22,446 nt of DNA from a virus: positions 1 to 22,446 of IMG/VR virus record IMGVR_UViG_3300042465_000439. The stretch is one strand, 5' to 3'. Positions within the stretch are counted from its first letter, which is position 1; each line of letters opens with the position of its first letter. The notes below the pieces were generated by a model that worked only from the letters and a program-made list of their open reading frames with translations, was not told where the DNA came from and searched no databases. The position numbers were made by a program, and so were the translations under genes. This document shows positions 20,512-22,446 of the stretch, one piece after another.

Positions 20512-22179
20512 ATGCCGACATATCGCATTGAGGGTCAAGTTTACGAAGCAGCGTCACCTGACGAGGCTTACGCTAAACACGATCAGGCAAAAGTCAAAAA
20601 GCCGACAGCGCCAAAGCAGCCGCAAACACTAGGCACCGGCCAGATGCTTGCCCAAGCCGTCGCCAACTTCCCCGGTAGCGCATACGAACTTGGTAAATCC
20701 ACGTTTGAAGCGGTTACTAGCCCCATTGAAACCGGCAAAAACATTGCCGCATTGGGTAGCAGCGTTTTGGGCAAGATTGGCGTTACCGACGCTAGCCCCG
20801 AAATGGCTGACCGCGTTGGGCAGTTTTACAAAGACCGATACGGCAGCGTGGAAAACGCTAAAACCACGTTTGCTAACGACCCTGCCGGATTTCTGGCAGA
20901 TGCCGCCACTATTTTGACGGGTGCTGGCGGTGCGTTACGCGCTGCACCTCGCGCTATGGGCAGAACGGGCGGTGCGGTTACTCGCGCTGGCGAAACGCTG
21001 CAAAAAGCAGCCGACATAGTTGATCCGTTGTCGCTTGCCACGAAAGGCGTCAAAGGCACCGGCAAGCTCGCCGCAACAGGGCTTGGATTTACAACCGGCA
21101 CAGGAACTCGCGCCGTTGAGGAGGCCGCCAAGGCTGGTTATCGCGGGGGCGAACAAGGCGAGGCGTTTGTTTCGCAAATGCGCGGAACCGCTCCTGTCAC
21201 CGAGGTGGTGGAAACCATCAAGCCCGCCGTTAAGGCGCTGCGTGAGCAACGCTCGCAAGCCTACAAGCAAGGCATGGCCGGTGTTACCAAGGACAAGTCT
21301 GTACTCAGTTTCAACGACATTGATGCTGCGGTAGGCAAGGTTAAAGATCGCGGCTACTTTGAGGGCAAAAGCAAAGACCCGGCTGCCGCCTCTGCATGGC
21401 AAGACCTTAAAACCACGATTGACGATTGGAAATCTGGCGATCCGGCGGTGTATCACACCGTTGAGGGCATTGACTCGTTAAAGCAAGCCATCGGCAGTAT
21501 CCGCGACTCATTGCCGTATGGCAGCCCAGCCAGAAACGCAGCCAATGAGGTTTACAGCGCGGTTCGTGGCGAAATCACGCGGCAAGCGCCCAGCTACGCC
21601 AAAGTCATGAATGACTACGAAGTGGCTAGTGACTTGCTGTCAGAAATTGAAACGACGCTTTCGCAAAACCCTCGGGCAAGCATCGACACCCAAGTTCGCA
21701 AGTTGCAATCCATTTTGCGTAACAACGCTAATACGAACTATGGCCGTCGCGTAGAGCTTGGCGAAATGCTTGCAGAGCAAGGCGCGGAAAATCTTTTCCC
21801 GCAGCTTGCCGGTCAAGCGATGAGTTCTTGGACGCCCCGAGGCTTGTCCGGTGCGCTGGCTGGAGCCGGTGCGCTGTATAGCACTATCCCAACGCTCGCC
21901 CAAGGGCTGACCCCAACAGGTGCGCTGCAATTAGCCGCAACGTCGCCCAGAGCGGTTGGTGAGATAGCTTACGCGGCTGGCAAAACTGTCGGCAAACCCG
22001 TGCAACTTGCCAAGCTGTTAGCGCAGCGCGGCGACGAGTTGGTGCGCCGTAATCCAGAGATGGCAATGGCCGTGGACATGGCAAAACGGGCTGGCGGCAA
22101 GGTCGATCCTAGAACAGCAAGACTGTTGGCATATCAACTGGCGCAACTTGACCGTGCGACAGAGGAGGAAGAAAAGTGA
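20512..22179 (+). CDS. Large internal / ejection-type virion protein
   Basis: 555 residues. The N-terminal 20 residues (MPTYRIEGQVYEAASPDEAY) form a small beta-alpha motif, then a linker (KKPTAPKQPQTLGTG), then QAVANFPGSAYELGKSTFEA and VTSPIETGKNIAALGSSVLG. These, with FYKDRYGSVENAKTTFANDP and AGFLADAATILTGAGGALRA (about residues 100-150), form a conserved block that I recall from phage ejection proteins. A long helical middle (about 190-430) has several charged heptads (EVVETIKPAVKALREQRSQA). The C-terminal third contains hydrophobic stretches (GALAGAGALYSTIPTLAQGL) followed by KLLAQRGDELVRRNPEMAMA and an acidic tail EEEEK. These could cross the inner membrane upon ejection. It is followed with overlap by the fibre gene. 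Confidence 0.7.
   Translation: MPTYRIEGQVYEAASPDEAYAKHDQAKVKKPTAPKQPQTLGTGQMLAQAVANFPGSAYELGKSTFEAVTSPIETGKNIAALGSSVLGKIGVTDASPEMADRVGQFYKDRYGSVENAKTTFANDPAGFLADAATILTGAGGALRAAPRAMGRTGGAVTRAGETLQKAADIVDPLSLATKGVKGTGKLAATGLGFTTGTGTRAVEEAAKAGYRGGEQGEAFVSQMRGTAPVTEVVETIKPAVKALREQRSQAYKQGMAGVTKDKSVLSFNDIDAAVGKVKDRGYFEGKSKDPAAASAWQDLKTTIDDWKSGDPAVYHTVEGIDSLKQAIGSIRDSLPYGSPARNAANEVYSAVRGEITRQAPSYAKVMNDYEVASDLLSEIETTLSQNPRASIDTQVRKLQSILRNNANTNYGRRVELGEMLAEQGAENLFPQLAGQAMSSWTPRGLSGALAGAGALYSTIPTLAQGLTPTGALQLAATSPRAVGEIAYAAGKTVGKPVQLAKLLAQRGDELVRRNPEMAMAVDMAKRAGGKVDPRTARLLAYQLAQLDRATEEEEK
22162..22168 (+). promoter_or_regulatory. Strong ribosome binding site deciding a GTG start
   Basis: GAGGAGG, 7 bases ahead of GTG at 22176. 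It supports GTG as the start of the last gene, and it is inside the end of the preceding gene. GTG overlaps the preceding TGA by 3 bases (GTGA). Confidence 0.7.
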
Positions 22180-22446
22180 GTTTTAACGGTTCCGGTACAT
22201 TTCTCATCAATACGGCGGGGCAGCCTGTCGTATCAGGCACCGTCATTAGCAGCACGGCCTTTAACGCCCTGACCGCTGACCTTGCCACGGGCCTTTCCAC
22301 CTGCTTGACCAAGGACGGGCAAACCACGCCGACCGCCAACATCCCGATGGGTAACAACAAGGTTACCGGGCTTGGCGCAGGCACGGATGCCACGGACGCC
22401 GCTAACCTGTCTCAAGTGCAAAGCACGGTTGTTAAGCTGATCGGTT
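22176..22446 (+). CDS. N-terminal part of a second fibre / tailspike-type protein, cut by the window edge
   Basis: The reading frame runs from GTG at 22176 and stays open to the window end (90 codons). The first residues read MSFNGSGTFLINTAGQPVVS, then a GTVISSTAFNALTADLATGLSTCLTKDGQT segment, then ANIPMGNNKVTGLGAGTDATDAANLSQVQ. This opening (a GSG-type strand, a helix with NaL..Dla.gl..cl.kDGQT, followed by mg..kvtnLg.gt..tDaa...q) is common in phage tail fibre N-termini that attach to the virion, so I expect a fibre or spike whose receptor-binding part is downstream. With the gene at 3740 this gives two fibre loci. Confidence 0.78.
   Translation, partial: MSFNGSGTFLINTAGQPVVSGTVISSTAFNALTADLATGLSTCLTKDGQTTPTANIPMGNNKVTGLGAGTDATDAANLSQVQSTVVKLIG

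Noticed and set aside
1-22446. CRISPR array, tRNA, integrase or attachment site
   Set aside because: Coding density leaves no room for arrays or tRNAs, and I saw no regularly spaced repeats, no cloverleaf-type sequence and no recombinase gene.

Overview
This window is a contiguous piece of a tailed double-stranded DNA bacteriophage genome covering the packaging and virion-structure operon. All 25 protein genes I can support lie on the + strand, most start codons overlap or closely follow the preceding stop, and the longest intergenic gap is under 30 bases. No stretch over 300 bases lacks a gene. I see no tRNA, integrase, replication gene, insertion sequence, CRISPR array, promoter or factor-independent terminator. 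Base composition looks moderately GC-rich by eye. Nothing here fixes the host. The style of the proteins, with many small phage-only families, Gly/Thr/Asn-rich fibre modules and LamG-like lectin domains, resembles uncultured aquatic podoviruses.

Layout: (1) 1-833 is the 3' part of the large terminase gene, which begins upstream of the window. (2) 830-1544 holds three small proteins, including a 52-residue basic one at 1093-1251. (3) 1544-3736 is the portal. (4) 3740-8814 is a roughly 5 kb adhesin or fibre cassette: a 723-residue repeat-rich fibre, a 181-residue beta-rich protein, a 673-residue protein with three tandem LamG-like units, and a 101-residue Trp-rich protein. (5) 8814-9553 holds two small charged proteins. 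(6) 9550-12059 is the head module: scaffold, major capsid protein, and a likely decoration protein. (7) 12062-14237 holds an MptE/DUF115-like protein, a beta-sandwich structural protein, and a protein with a possible helix-hairpin-helix and an AT-hook-like tail. (8) 14241-16728 holds the head-tail adaptor and tail nozzle proteins. (9) 16713-17156 is a GNAT-like acetyltransferase. (10) 17119-22179 holds three large internal/ejection-type virion proteins plus one small protein. (11) 22176 to the window end is the start of a second fibre gene.

Together these would build a head (portal, scaffold, capsid, decoration), fill it (terminase), close it with a short tail (adaptor, nozzle), load it with proteins ejected into the host, and equip it with receptor-binding fibres. 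The absence of tape-measure, tube and sheath genes, together with adaptor plus nozzle plus large internal proteins, points to a short-tailed (podovirus) morphology. This is inference from gene content.

I did not find a clearly new defence or counter-defence system. The most interesting parts are the fibre/lectin cassette placed between portal and scaffold, the base-composition mosaic inside the three-unit lectin gene, and the two enzyme-like genes (MptE-like and GNAT) embedded in the structural operon.
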